Of a DNA stretch of 64,000 nt, positions 1 to 10,664 are shown one piece after another. The position numbers and the translations under genes were made by a program. The stretch is taken from contig CM063503.1 in assembly GCA_032207245.1 (NCBI GenBank), positions 61,427,840 through 61,491,839 of the forward strand. The letters run 5' to 3'. The stretch's first letter is position 1. Every line of letters begins with the position of its first letter. The DNA is from Pardosa pseudoannulata (lineage: Eukaryota; Arthropoda; Arachnida; Araneae; Lycosidae). Below the pieces are notes generated by a model. That model was not told where the DNA came from. It was given only the letters and a program-made list of their open reading frames with translations, and made no database searches.

Positions 1-172
1 GGAAACTGCTGCATAGACAGAAAGTTTACAGTTTTAGTACAGAAAGGAATGTTAAGTGGAAAATACTCCGTTGATTAAACCATTTAGAGGCTGGTAAAGA
101 TATTTAAGTGAATTAAAATTGGAGAGAGGAGGCTTTTGAAGAAATATTAAAGTTAAATAATTTTGATATATT

Positions 173-210
173 ACATATATATACATATATATATATATAC
201 ATATATATAC

Positions 211-264
<54 letters not shown>
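173..264. repeat. (AT)n microsatellite with CATAT interruptions
   Basis: Alternating AT run with a few C interruptions in its left half. Open frames crossing it read as poly Tyr-Ile and are not genes. Confidence 0.95.
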
Positions 265-265
<1 letters not shown>

Positions 266-626
266 CTAAAAATTTTATGCTCTTCATATTGTTCGGAGGT
301 TGATGCCAATGATGAAGATCGAACGCTTTTTTGCAATAATTGGTTCTGGAAAGGATATGTAAGCAGCCCATTGATATATGTTTCTTTCAATTAAGTGCTA
401 AAACTATTAAAACTTTTAAATATGCTAACTCATCTGACAGGGTTTAAAATGTTTTGAAAAAGCAGTTTTTAGTTTTGGTTCTTGTCTCACTTTATTTAAA
501 CTATTTTTATTTGGCATATTTTTTTCATTTTGAATTTAATTTCCTCATTTTTTAATGCCAAACTTATTTCGTCTGTAGCAGAAACAGAAGTATTTTACAA
601 TACATTTATGCTACATTCTTTTGCTC

Positions 627-805
627 TGCCTAGCGATGGCCGATTGGTTAGGGTGCTGGCCTTCGGAACCGGAGTTCGTGGGTTCGAATCTCACTGAGGC
701 ATGGATGTTCGTAGCCGTTAGGAATCGACTTTAAGCTGTAGGTCCCGGTCCCATTAGACCTCGTGTTACAAAAAGTAGACCGTAGCACTCCAAACCAAAC
801 AAAAA
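627..805 (+). mobile_element. tRNA-derived SINE, near full length (family 1)
   Basis: The head is tRNA-like, with an A box (TGGCCGATTGGTTAGG, about 637-652) and a B box (GGTTCGAATC, about 681-690), the internal RNA polymerase III promoter. A family-specific body follows ('GGTCCCGGTC... AGACCTCGTGTTACAAAAAGTAGACCG') and the tail is CCAAACCAAAC. Imperfect direct repeats of 14 bp flank it (613-626 and 806-819, two mismatches), as expected for LINE-mediated insertion. This is the reference copy for at least eleven other complete or truncated copies in the window. It encodes no protein. Confidence 0.9.
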
Positions 806-819
806 ACATTCTTATGCTT

Positions 820-1974
820 GGTTTTTATACTATAATCTGTTCGAGCTACTCACGATTATTTGCAGTTATTGTTAGCATATATATATTGGCATTTTATTAT
901 CAGCATAGTATATATTGGCAGAATATCTCTGATTATATCTCGTTGACTTTCCTGATATTGAATCTTAATATTTTTATATCTATTTCGGTTATCTTTAAAA
1001 AAATTTAAAAAATCCAAGTACTTATCGCAAAATATAAAATATAAATAAAAAGTTTCATTCATTTAATTAAATCATGCTAAATATATTTTTTATTACATAA
1101 ATTAAAAATTTTAAAGGTACCTAATATTTTAAAATTTAAGTTAATAAAAAGTCTTTAGGCATCAGTTAAAATTTTACAGTATACTATGCTTTAAATGTAA
1201 TATATTTCTGAACATAAAATAATCACTGAATATAAATAATATTTAGTGATAATTGCTTCTGAATCTACACCATCTTAAAAAAAATATTTTACACAATTTT
1301 TTTTCAAATGCTTATTATTCATTTAAAAATGCATCCCTGACATTACCACAATTAAATATGGAATATTTTTCAATAATAATAAATGGAGTCAAATTGTAAA
1401 ATGTACAAAGAAAAGATGTAACTATCGTGTTCGAATATAAAGATTTGGATTACACTTGTAAAATGAAGAAATTCTAATTTATATAATTCCGTTCGTTTTA
1501 AAATTATCAATAATTTCTTTTGAGCTTACGTAGCAACTCATTTTGTCTAATTAAAAAAAACCTGAATAAATTAATCTTATGGTATGGCAATACATTTGGT
1601 ATCACCCAATGATCTAGTTTGTTTTTTCAAATCCCCTCCATACTTGTTATATTTCGAGCATCAATCCAATTCCAAATTTGAAATTATACTTTTTCGTGTG
1701 TACTCTCAGTTGATAAATTATTGATAGATAGAGCAGGTTTTCACTTAGTTGATATATTTATATCAATAATAATTGATAAGCATGACTAATATTCGTTTAC
1801 TTCAACTCTACACCAGTAATAATTTTAATTTACAAAGATAAGTATGCCTGACATTCAGGTAATCAATCACTGGATAAATTTCTCACAGTCGAAAATGCCA
1901 TCAAATTACCAAGTCTGCAAGGAAAACATGCTCATGTAACTATCATATTCAAATATAAAAGTTGCTGATTGCTC
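820..1974. other. AT-rich DNA, nothing recognised
   Basis: No open frame of interest, repeat match within the window or RNA gene was seen. Short frames at 763-1062 start inside the SINE tail and have no family resemblance. Confidence 0.6.
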
Positions 1975-2683
1975 ACGAGGAAAGAAGAAAAGCTTGTTTA
2001 TTTAGCTGCTTTCTTTTCAAGCATATCAGTAACCTCTTTTGCCCTTAAGAGCCCAACTTCTCGACCCAAAAGTCATTAATAATTTTCTTTCTCTTTTAAT
2101 CTTGTCAGAGCAGCCACTGGTCAACTTATGAATTTTCGCAGTAGAATATTAATGTTACATATTATTTTGATAACATTGGACCACAAAATACATTTGATTA
2201 CACTGAAAACTATTTTCAATTCCAATGGCTCTTAACAATAAATACAATACGCTTTTTGTCCAAAATATTTTATTTCATGGCACAGTAAAAATATCTAAAA
2301 TTACACGAGAAACACCCAAGGACAAACATCAAATGCAAATGCAGTAAAAGTGAATTTGAAGAGAGTTAAGAAAACTTTAATGTACGAGGAAAGAAGAAAC
2401 GCTTGTTTATTTAGCGCTTACTTTTCAAGCATATAAGTAACCTCTTTTGCCCTTAAGAGCCCAATTTCTTGACCCAAAAGTCATTAATAATTTTCTTTCT
2501 CTTTTAATCTTGTCAGAGCAGCTACTGGTTGAATTATTAATTTTCGCAGTAGAATATTAATGTTACCTACTGTTTTGGTAACATTGGACCACAAAATATA
2601 TTTGATTTCACTGAAAACATTTTTCACTGTGAGTGTTTTCAGTGGCTCAATAATAATAAATACAATACGCTTTTTGTCCAAAG
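1975..2683. repeat. two direct copies of a ~290-bp unit, offset 409 bp
   Basis: Copy 1 (1975-2264) and copy 2 (2384-2683) share 'ACGAGGAAAGAAGAAA', 'CTCTTTTGCCCTTAAGAGCC' and 'GCTTTTTGTCCAAA' in the same order, with scattered substitutions and small indels. About 120 bp of unrelated sequence separates them. The units contain a short inverted sequence (CCCTTAAGAGCC). Family unknown. Confidence 0.85.
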
Positions 2684-2755
2684 TTTCACGACTGTAGGGC
2701 GCTGAAAACCGCCCGGATACTTCGTAATGAGGCAAAAAGCCTTATTACATATATA

Positions 2756-3412
2756 CTAGCATATATCCCGTCATATGACGGGGTCAGTACAATTTTTAAT
2801 TTTCCAGAATTGTAAAGGTACCCTATGAGGCAGGTAAAAAATGGCTTGTTTTTTGGCTGAGAATTATCTTTCTACAAAGATAATAGATTAAAATTATCAC
2901 ATATGTACCTAACCTATTATTTAAGCCAAATATAAAAGAAAATGATTTAGGTAATATCTAAGTTTAAGGATAAACCGTATGAAAATAATTCAGACGATAT
3001 TTAAATAATTTAAAATAAGAAATGATTAAATGAGATAGTTAAAGGAATGACTTCATAATGCTAGAAAAATTGTTTTTTTTACTTATTTATTATGTGATAA
3101 ATTGATAAATTTAATCGCCTGCTCCTAAAATAGGGCTTGATATAATGGCATTAAACGATCTAAAACTGGGACGAGGTGGATTTCGAACGTTTTAAATATG
3201 ACAGTATTTTTCGTTGTGATACGATGCTTATTTTTACCAATTTATTTTAGAATCGGATCTATAGTTTAGGAAAAGATAAATATTACTCGCTTTGAATTTT
3301 GCTAACCCTAACTCATCAAAAATCCAATATGGATGCTATATCCATACCAAGTCTAACCGCTTTATAAAAGGATAGACAGACAGATAACTTAAGTTATTAT
3401 TACATTACGAGA
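2756..3412 (-). mobile_element. non-autonomous Helitron-type element, complete copy
   Basis: Read on the minus strand, the 3' end has the perfect hairpin CCCGTCATATGACGGG (2767-2782), then 7 nt and CTAG followed by T. That is the hairpin plus CTRR-T signature of Helitrons. The 5' end begins TCTCGTAATGTAATAATA, fitting the 5' TC rule and matching the TCTCTTACATAATAATAG start of the copy at 39326. There are no terminal inverted repeats. No Rep/helicase coding sequence is present, so any mobility would depend on an autonomous partner. Other copies lie at 3821-3992, 20241-21314 and 37880-39326. Confidence 0.75.
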
Positions 3413-3725
3413 AGAAAGTTTAAATCATAAAAAGTTGAAAAAATAGTAAACATTTATTTTAAAAATAATAAAACAATTTTCAAAATAATAAAACAACTTT
3501 AGGAATAAGAATTTAAAAGAAAAAGCAGAAATATTAAATTAATTAGACATTTAGAAAAGTTTGGCTGTGTCGGGGACAGAACCGTCAAGCTGATAAGTAC
3601 AATGATAAAATGGGCAGACCCTCTACCGAACGTGCTAGGCCTACATATGGTGAAGGAACTAATTAGAGTATATGAGCGTCGAGTAAACACAGTCCAGTTT
3701 AAATATTACGCTCCGCCCTCGCTGA
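3413..3725. other. unassigned sequence
   Basis: Moderately GC-richer DNA around 3560-3725. Short open frame on the minus strand (3499-3690) without recognisable motif. No element boundaries seen. Confidence 0.4.
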
Positions 3726-3727
3726 TC

Positions 3728-3810
3728 CCTCTTATTCTATACTAAATTCGTTATCCCTCTTATTCTATACTAAATTCATATAAAAAATGAATGAAGTATA
3801 GAATAAGAGG
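3728..3810. repeat. tandem 27-mer plus perfect 15-bp hairpin
   Basis: CCTCTTATTCTATACTAAAT occurs twice in direct orientation (from 3728 and from 3756). The second copy pairs with its reverse complement GTATAGAATAAGAGG (3796-3810) to make a 15-bp stem with a 25-nt loop. It abuts the truncated Helitron at 3821. Confidence 0.8.
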
Positions 3811-3820
3811 AAGAATAAGA

Positions 3821-3992
3821 CTTGAAATAATAGTGTTAAACGCTCGAAAAGGGGAGAGATGGGGTGGATTTCGAACTTACTTTAAATTTTGCTAACCCTA
3901 AGTCATAAAAAATCCAATATGGATGCCTGTATCCATTCCAGGTACAACCGTTTCATAAATTCGTGGACAGACAACTTAGGCTATTATTATAT
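3821..3992 (-). mobile_element. Helitron fragment, 5' end only
   Basis: Matches the 5' ~170 bp of the Helitron family. Read on the minus strand it starts TCCCCTATATAATAATAGCC and runs to the 'CTTGAAATAATAG' block. The hairpin/CTAG end is missing. The element edge lies directly beside the microsatellite at 4003. Confidence 0.7.
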
Positions 3993-4002
3993 AGGGGATA
4001 TT

Positions 4003-4015
4003 CACACACACACAC

Positions 4016-4098
<83 letters not shown>
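4003..4098. repeat. palindromic compound microsatellite (CA)n(TA)n(TG)n
   Basis: A CA run, then TA, then TG form a near-perfect 95-bp inverted repeat. The whole array is self-complementary and could extrude as a cruciform. Open frames across it (His-Thr / Tyr-Ile / Cys-Val runs) are artefacts. Confidence 0.95.
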
Positions 4099-4100
<2 letters not shown>

Positions 4101-4723
4101 ATAATATCAATATCTAAGCCTTAAATCCTATTTTCAAAATTATCCCTTTTCCCACTCATTATTTTAGATCTTAATTCCTTCTCTTTATATTAACCATATT
4201 TCCCAGCCATCCAATTTAAACGAGGATGTTTTCCTTCCTTCAGCATAACCCCGAAATTCTTTCTATGATTCCCAAAACAGAAAATGATATAGCTGGCATT
4301 TTTAATTAGGAAGTTATAACTTTCCCATGAAAATTTGTAACGATCATCAGTAATTCTCCTCTGAGATGCCACATTATAGCAGATGGCTCCAGTTAAAGGT
4401 TACTTTCTATAAGCAAATAACACGTGCCTCAGCATTTTTCCCACACACGGGTTTTAGCCGTCTCTCGCAGAAAGTTGGCATTACTATCACTTAGAGAGAG
4501 AGCGTTCTGACACCGTGCAGTTCAGACGTCTCTGGATTCTGTGCAATTTTTATAGGATGAAATAAAAAGTTAAGTTTGGCCACGACGAATGATGTGCTTC
4601 TTTCTAACGGACGGTTAGCGGGACACTTGGCAGCCCAGCATGCCTGGGCTGAGGAAAATAATAGGGGCAATTTCAAAAGAAGTTGTAAGTGTAAAGTTCG
4701 GGGCCAGTTGGTCCCTGGACGAT

Positions 4724-4726
<3 letters not shown>
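4099..4726. other. unassigned sequence with a small palindrome
   Basis: No gene recognised. At 4630-4650 the sequence CAGCCCAGCATGCCTGGGCTG is almost self-complementary. The stretch 4490-4700 is GC-richer than its surroundings, but its open frames run into the adjoining AT microsatellite and match no family. Confidence 0.4.
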
Positions 4727-4803
<77 letters not shown>

Positions 4804-4825
4804 TACACACTTACACATACACACC
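4727..4825. repeat. (AT)n(AG)n microsatellite
   Basis: About 28 AT units followed by about 10 AG units and a degenerate CA tail. Confidence 0.95.
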
Positions 4826-4839
4826 TACATATACAGTGG

Positions 4840-4996
4840 TTTGGTTTGAAACTCTACGGTCTACTGTTTTGCAACACGATGGGTAATGAGACCGATACCA
4901 TCCATACGAACATCCATACCATAGTGGGATTCGAACCCACGAACTGTGGTACCAAAGTTCTGATCCCTAACCATTCGGCTATTTTTCGGTATATTT
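4840..4996 (-). mobile_element. tRNA-derived SINE (family 1)
   Basis: Minus-strand copy. The tail GGTTTGGTTTG is at the left. The reverse-complement B box (GGGATTCGAACCC, about 4927-4939) and A-box region (ACCATTCGGC) are at the right. An exact 11-bp target duplication ATATACAGTGG flanks it at 4829-4839 and 4997-5007. The duplicated target includes the CAGTGG terminus of the next element, so the SINE landed on that element's end. Confidence 0.9.
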
Positions 4997-5001
4997 ATAT
5001 A

Positions 5002-5591
5002 CAGTGGAAATTTGTTTATACGAAGACTGCAGTAAAGAGATAATTTTTTGTGTTTTCTGCCTATGTAAAAATTTAAACATTATTTTGCTGCGTCTCTCGT
5101 TTTTTAATAAATAAACGTAGTTTACATATGATACTCATATTAATATCTTTTAAGTATAGTAACAGAATTAATTTCTTTTGTCTACATTAAATACAGAAAA
5201 TATCTGTGTTTACTAATATTAAATGTTAAGAGAAAGAGAAACTCCGAATTAAAAACTCTCTTTCAATTCTCTTCATATTCTTAACAAATTGGAGAGTTTG
5301 TAATTTTTGTTTGTACTATCACAAACAAATGTTATGTAAGTAATAGGGAGATGTTAATATGCACAGTAATAGTCTGCTAATAAAATGTTTGCTCTCATCG
5401 TATTACTGAATAAAATTTACATTCGAAAATGTACTTAAAGGATTGAGCATTCCTTTGTATAAGTAAATGTTTCGTATAACTGAAAATATTTTCGTATTAG
5501 CGAATAGTTTATTTCATAAGTCTTATGGGAGTTTCACCGGGGAACGAGTTCTTCGTATAACTGAATATTTCGTATAATTCAGTTGCCACTG
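5002..5591. mobile_element. pogo/Tigger-like MITE
   Basis: Begins CAGTGGAAATTTGTTTATACG and ends with the inverse CGTATAATTCAGTTGCCACTG. The outer CAGTGG is an exact inverted repeat. The inner part is a degenerate repeat built on TATACGAA. Many 'CGTATAACTGAA' motifs occur inside, as is common in pogo-type elements. There is no coding sequence. The right flank does not give a clear TA duplication, so the family call is an inference. Confidence 0.5.
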
Positions 5592-6435
5592 TGACGCGGT
5601 TTAGCCATGGATGCTGGAGGAATCGTATAAATTCATTCATTAAAATTTTTAATATGATTTAGGATAGACAAAACTAGAAAAAAAAGAAAGAAAAGAAAAA
5701 TTCTATCATGTCTAAAAAGTAAAGAAATGATTTCTATGTCATATAATTAAAAGTAATATAAGTTAATCTTAAAACTTAGCTTTTGTTTATAAACTAGAAT
5801 CAAACTAGGTTACACGTTTTCTTCTGTATCTTGCTCATTTTAAATGTGTTTTTAGAAGAGAAAAAATAGTAGAAAATAGGTTTCTTCTATCTAAATTGAG
5901 GTGAAATTTGCTGATTTGTATCGTATTTAGAACTGTGTAATAAAATACTGACATAAACTCAATGTTTCTTACTTTCTTAGCATGGTGCAAACCCAAATCA
6001 TTAATCATACATGTTACGCTCAGCTGATTTTAAGTTGTTATCTTAACATAATAGGGACACAATTCTCCTTATCTTAGAGGATAATGTAGGGACGTACAGT
6101 GCTTTGATACAAAAAAGTTTTTTAGAAGCCTGTGCACAGAGGTGGCATAAGAAGTGAAGTCAAAACATTTAAAGGGAAAAATTTTTAAAGACCGGAATCA
6201 TATCGTGAAAATGTACCAAGCAGTTCTGCTCTATTACTACTGTGTGGTCAAGACATTGTTACAAACATTGTCAAACAAACATTCTCAAATATTCACAAAC
6301 ATTGTTATTTTTAAGTGGTAAGAAATTACCCCTTAAAAATAACAATGTTTTGTAAAGGAACCTGAATTAAAAGTGAACATTCTGTGGTTGCTTGAAAAGA
6401 CTGTCTTTCAGGCCTCAAATTTTTTCTAAAAGTAA
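5592..6435. other. AT-rich DNA, nothing recognised
   Basis: No gene, repeat boundary or RNA seen. A small direct or inverted pairing of AAAAATAACAATG/CATTGTTATTTTT occurs at 6302-6350. Confidence 0.5.
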
Positions 6436-6443
6436 GTGAGAAT

Positions 6444-7066
6444 AAGGGCTTCGAACCAGAACTGATTTGTAAATCGAAAACAGGAGAAAAAAACGTTATT
6501 TTATTTGGAACGAAAACCGGAACTGAACCCCAAAAAATATCGGTTTCGATTCGGTATATCTTCAGTCATTTTGTTACTGTTACCAACTTATCAATATTTT
6601 CTAAACTATCGTCAACCATATAAATATCGTCATTACAAGTACATTGCTTCTCGATTTCCTGTTTTGATGTTAACAAGTAATTTTCTATTTGAAACTACTT
6701 GTAGAAGGCACATTTAATTCAGTTGAACGTTCAGTTGTCAAATGCAGTTTTGATAATGGACAAAAATGCCAATGCTCGACGTTCTCTGCTCGCCGCAAGT
6801 AAATGTATGCTGATTATTTTGTATCAATTCCCATAGTGTACCAATTAAAAAAAATATTCTAATTTTTGATAGAATTACATTTTTTTGTTTATGATAGAAT
6901 TATATTTTTAGTACAAATAAGAATACACATTGAATAAAATTATTCACACGGAAATCCGAAAACCGTTATTTTTGGATGAACGAAAACCGGAACTTAACCG
7001 ATTTCTTTTTAATTATTTGAACCGGAACGGAAACAGGAATGAAAAAAATTACTGTTCAAAGTGCTG
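6444..7066. mobile_element. hAT-type MITE with 8-bp target duplication
   Basis: Terminal inverted repeats AAGGGCTTCGAAC (left) and CAGCACTTTGAAC (reverse complement of the right end) share 9 of 13 bases. They are flanked by GTGAGAAT (6436-6443) and GTAAGAAT (7067-7074), an 8-bp duplication with one mismatch, the size used by hAT elements. Subterminal repeats of the form GAACGAAAACCGGAACT occur at both sides. No transposase remains. The 70-codon frame at 6505 is inside it and is not conserved with anything recognised. Confidence 0.65.
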
Positions 7067-7074
7067 GTAAGAAT

Positions 7075-8105
7075 GCTCTCCCTACAGGGGAACAAACATC
7101 TGTTAAACAAGATGTACAAATGTTAAAATAATAAAATGCTATCGCTCTGATAAATATTTGTTACAATGCACGTATCATTTAATTCGTACTCATAACATTG
7201 AGCTCCCTATAACTATTACCCAGAGTGTGTTGACCAAAATAATGATTAATCCTTTATTCTTCAAACTTAGCAATTTATAATTCTTAAACATTATTTGCAG
7301 TTATGGTCATACAGTTAAGAGAGTATACTGCAACAGAATTACACGTTTTTTTATCTAACGATCTCTATTACATACTCTTTAATAATGAAGTTGTGGCTAT
7401 AATTTTAAAGGCAGTGACTTACTCGGGACGAAGGAGAATGGACTTACGAAAATAGAAGCAAAGGGTATCTATCGTAGGGCGGCACAGGGTGAGAAACGGA
7501 ACAGGGTCTTTTCTCCCTGGACTCATAAGAACCGTCACACACAATCACCGGTCACTCTCGGAAACAACAGAGAACACTCGACTCTCGCCTTCTCTTTTTC
7601 CTCCGAGATCCTCTCCTTCTCACTTTTTTTTTCTCACGGTCAATCGGTCTTGCAATCCAATAAGATTTGCGCATAGTAATAAATATTGGGTGTAACCCTT
7701 TTTCTGTTTGCTATGAGCATTTTGGAACCTCCTTCAGATGCATCCCATGGTTTATATACTTTTTCCATGGAATCTCTTGCCGCTGCTGGTGGCCACAGCT
7801 CCTGATCCCTTGCCCACTACTTCAATTTAATGGGCCATTAACTTGTTAGTTCGCGTCCATTGCCATAGCCTGCCATCTAATCCCTAAACCAAGTCACTCC
7901 TTCCCAAATCACCTTAATAGTCACCACCTGCAGTACATAGATCTTTGCTTTTGGAAGGATTAATCTGCCAAGATTAAATTACTGCAATATTAATACTGAG
8001 TGTAAAAAAAATAATTTTTCGGACACATTTATCGTTTTTAATTCTTAATTGTGAAAAAATATTTTAGGAAAAAAAATGGTATTGACTTTACGTTTGTCGT
8101 GTAGT
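7075..8105. other. unassigned; GC-richer block 7410-7900
   Basis: The block 7410-7900 has higher GC and pyrimidine-rich runs (CTCGCCTTCTCTTTTTCCTCC). Two short plus-strand frames cross it, but I recognise no domain. It could be an old LTR or untranslated region. No boundaries were found. Confidence 0.35.
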
Positions 8106-8108
8106 TTT

Positions 8109-8608
8109 TAACCAAACTCTCTGTGGGACCTTCTAACCAAACTCTCTGGGGCCTTCTCACCAAACTCTCTGGGGCCTTCTAATCCATCTTCTCCTTTTTT
8201 TAGATTTTTCATATTTTATTATCTCAAACTTAGTCCCCTCCTTCTTCTTGTCTTCCAATCGGGATAGTTGCCAGAAAGTCATTGGTCTCAGCAAACCCCG
8301 CCCTGAGACCACCAACGTGAACAACTTTATCCCCTCTAATTTCGCCCTGTCCCTTAGGGACTCATAAATACTCCACAAAGGTACATTCTTATTTAATGTC
8401 AAGTAAGGAGACTGGATTCTAATCTGGGACTGGAAACAGAACAACGCCCGAGACAACCGTAACTTGACTACAAATATCCGTTTTATCGAAATTTATGGCC
8501 CTTGGTCTACCTACAAAGATGTGATGAGGTCAGATTTAGATCCCGAACATTTTAACTCTTTTATGAATGAAACAATTATATATCAGATCTAAATCGCCTC
8601 ATCACAAC
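8109..8608 (-). mobile_element. unclassified interspersed repeat, copy 1, with ~100-codon open frame
   Basis: Same repeat as 29639-30160, inverted. Reading on the minus strand: a foldback hairpin (8518-8608) with arms TGTGATGAGG...CCTCATCACA and inner arms GATTTAGATC/GATCTAAATC; about 150 bp of body; then an open frame (8157-8456) containing 'VPLWSIYESLRDRA', 'LFTLVVSGRGL' and 'FWQLSRLEDKK', ending in an Arg/Lys-rich tail. The tail lies in a 23-25-bp tandem repeat (8110-8185, unit 'ACCAAACTCTCTGGGGCC', three copies). The frame has no good ATG near its start. It could be an exon-like piece of a larger element or simply an open stretch. Function unknown. Confidence 0.55.
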
Positions 8609-8624
8609 GTTTTTTAATCATCCT

Positions 8625-9643
8625 ATTGTAAGTATAAGTAATACAAAAAATACCGTAAAATTGTTATTAATAATAATTTTGAATACTTTTTCTATCCAAA
8701 ATTTTTTCTATTTCATAAATATTTAATTCATGAGAATTTCTAACTCTGATATCCCACTGCAATTTATTGAAGTTTTACTTACAGTATATGATTAAAACTT
8801 GGTTAATTCTAATACGTTTCGAAACGCATAACCTGTCATCTCTTTACACAAAACAAGTATTTTTATAGATATTTTTTAGAAGAAAAAGTTTCATTTTCTT
8901 TATTATAGAAGGTTATTCGTGTTTCAAGAAAACGATTTTGGTAACAATTATTTATTTATAAAGAGAGTATATCTTGGAGCGATTTACTTTTGCAAGCCTT
9001 GATTCTTTTATATATTTATAGCTCGTTTAATTCACAAAAATACTTTTTCATAGCACCATCATGCCAGTTTTTTCAGTTTTTCTTAGGTCATTTTCTAAGT
9101 TTGTTCAGTGTTCTCAGTTTCTCCTTTCTTAGCAAAAAGAAAGCATAAAAGTTTATAATAAATGCGTCAGGTCGTTAAGTGTTTAGAAAATATTTCTAAA
9201 AAGAGGTATTTTCTTAAGTAAGCTACATTTTATTCACGTTTCTGTGTATTTTCTTTGGTAAAAACACAGAGGTTGAGTTAGATTTTTGACTAGAGGTTTT
9301 GTTCATATGGATCTCAACTTTATTTATAACCTATCTATGTAAGACTGAAATTTCTTCATCTAAAATTGGTTAAAAAATATGTGACGATCGCTTCTCAGTT
9401 GTCTTCCGGACTAAGCTGAATATTTACTTTTAATATCGGTTAGTTCTTTGGTTTTCTCCTATAATGCACAAGCAAATATAATACTATTAACAATAATGGC
9501 GCATTTAATAATAATGCTGGGAGTGACAGTACTTAGGATCCTAATTCCTATATTACCATTATTTCTATGTAATACAAGGGGTCTTCAGCATTCGCTGTGC
9601 TATCCGATTACATTCCGACCGTAGCACAATATCCCATGGTCAC
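8625..9643. other. AT-rich DNA, nothing recognised
   Basis: No gene or repeat boundaries seen. Confidence 0.5.
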
Positions 9644-9647
9644 GCTT

Positions 9648-10490
9648 GGGTTATTCCATGTGAAATCAACGCAATTTTAGAACAAATTCTACCTGACCCC
9701 CTCCAATTTTGATTAAATTTGGTATAGTAAGTGGCTTCATGGTAATAAAGAAAATCCCCAAATCTTATGTTCAAATAATAATTGACATAAAGCTTTCTAT
9801 CAGTTTCAACTAAATAAGTAGCACCATCCATCAAAAGTAATGCACTTTAATGATTTTTCTTCATTCTAAAATCTTCACAAATGTTAAATGTACTATTTAC
9901 TAGAGTATATGTCGATAGGGTAATGTGTAAACATTAATGCCATCCTATACAGCTGAATTAGATTAAAAGTAATGAATGCATGTTCTCATTTTCGTTATTC
10001 CAATAGTAAATATATCAAACAAAAAAACTTTTGTAGCTTGTGATCCCATTATGATCCCAACATGAAACTTTGAGAATTAATTAACAATAATATGAGCAAT
10101 TTTTGAGATTTTTTTCAAAATTTTAAAAACTTGGCTTTTTGAGAAATTTAAATTTTAAATTTAAATTTAAATTTAAATTTAAAAAAAAATTTCAAGTCAT
10201 CATGTGTTGTATATCATATGAAAGCCCATTAAAAAAGGTTTAAAATAACACCTTGCACATATCTCTAGCTTAATTAGGTGAGTAGCAAGTGTAATTTAAA
10301 AGTATGCTGATAGTGTAATTTTTAGACAAATCTGGCAACTTTAAAGCCTTATAACTCCGAAACCAATTATTATTTGAACATAAGATTTGGGGATTTTCTT
10401 TATTACCATAAAGTCACTTACTATACCAAATTTAATCAAAATTGGAGGGGGCAGGTAGAAACCTTGCTTTGATTTGGTATGGAATTACCC
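9648..10490. mobile_element. MITE with ~130-bp terminal inverted repeats
   Basis: The left arm (9648-9782) and right arm (10366-10490) are reverse complements. They share 'CCCCCTCCAATTTTGATTAA', 'TTTGGTATAGTAAGTG' and 'AAAATCCCCAAATCTTATG'. The ends read GGGTTATTCCATGTGAAATC and, in complement, GGGTAATTCCATACCAAATC. GCTT lies immediately outside both ends (9644-9647, 10491-10494), a possible 4-bp target duplication. The interior has an (AAATTT)n tract and no transposase. Short frames at 9640-9834 and 10442-10668 are shadows of the arms. Confidence 0.8.
10146..10186. repeat. (AAATTT)n microsatellite
   Basis: About six hexamer units inside the MITE; the unit is itself palindromic. Confidence 0.9.
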
Positions 10491-10664
10491 GCTTGTGTTT
10501 CGGAACGCCTCTTGTTTACATTTCCTTCATTGCTATTCTCTCTCTTTTGTCGCTCTATTTTCATTCCCTGTTCTTCTTCATTACGCTATGTATATCTTCC
10601 ATTTCTACTACGGATTTAAAGTTGATCTTCTAATTTTTATTCCTAAACAGATTTCGGTCTTATT

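Noticed and set aside
629..700. Possible functional tRNA gene
   Set aside because: A and B boxes are present, but the acceptor stem pairs poorly and a SINE body and tail follow, with target duplications around the whole unit.
9640..9834. Minus-strand frame of 64 codons
   Set aside because: Lies in the inverted-repeat arm of the MITE; its counterpart arm is not an open frame of the same protein.
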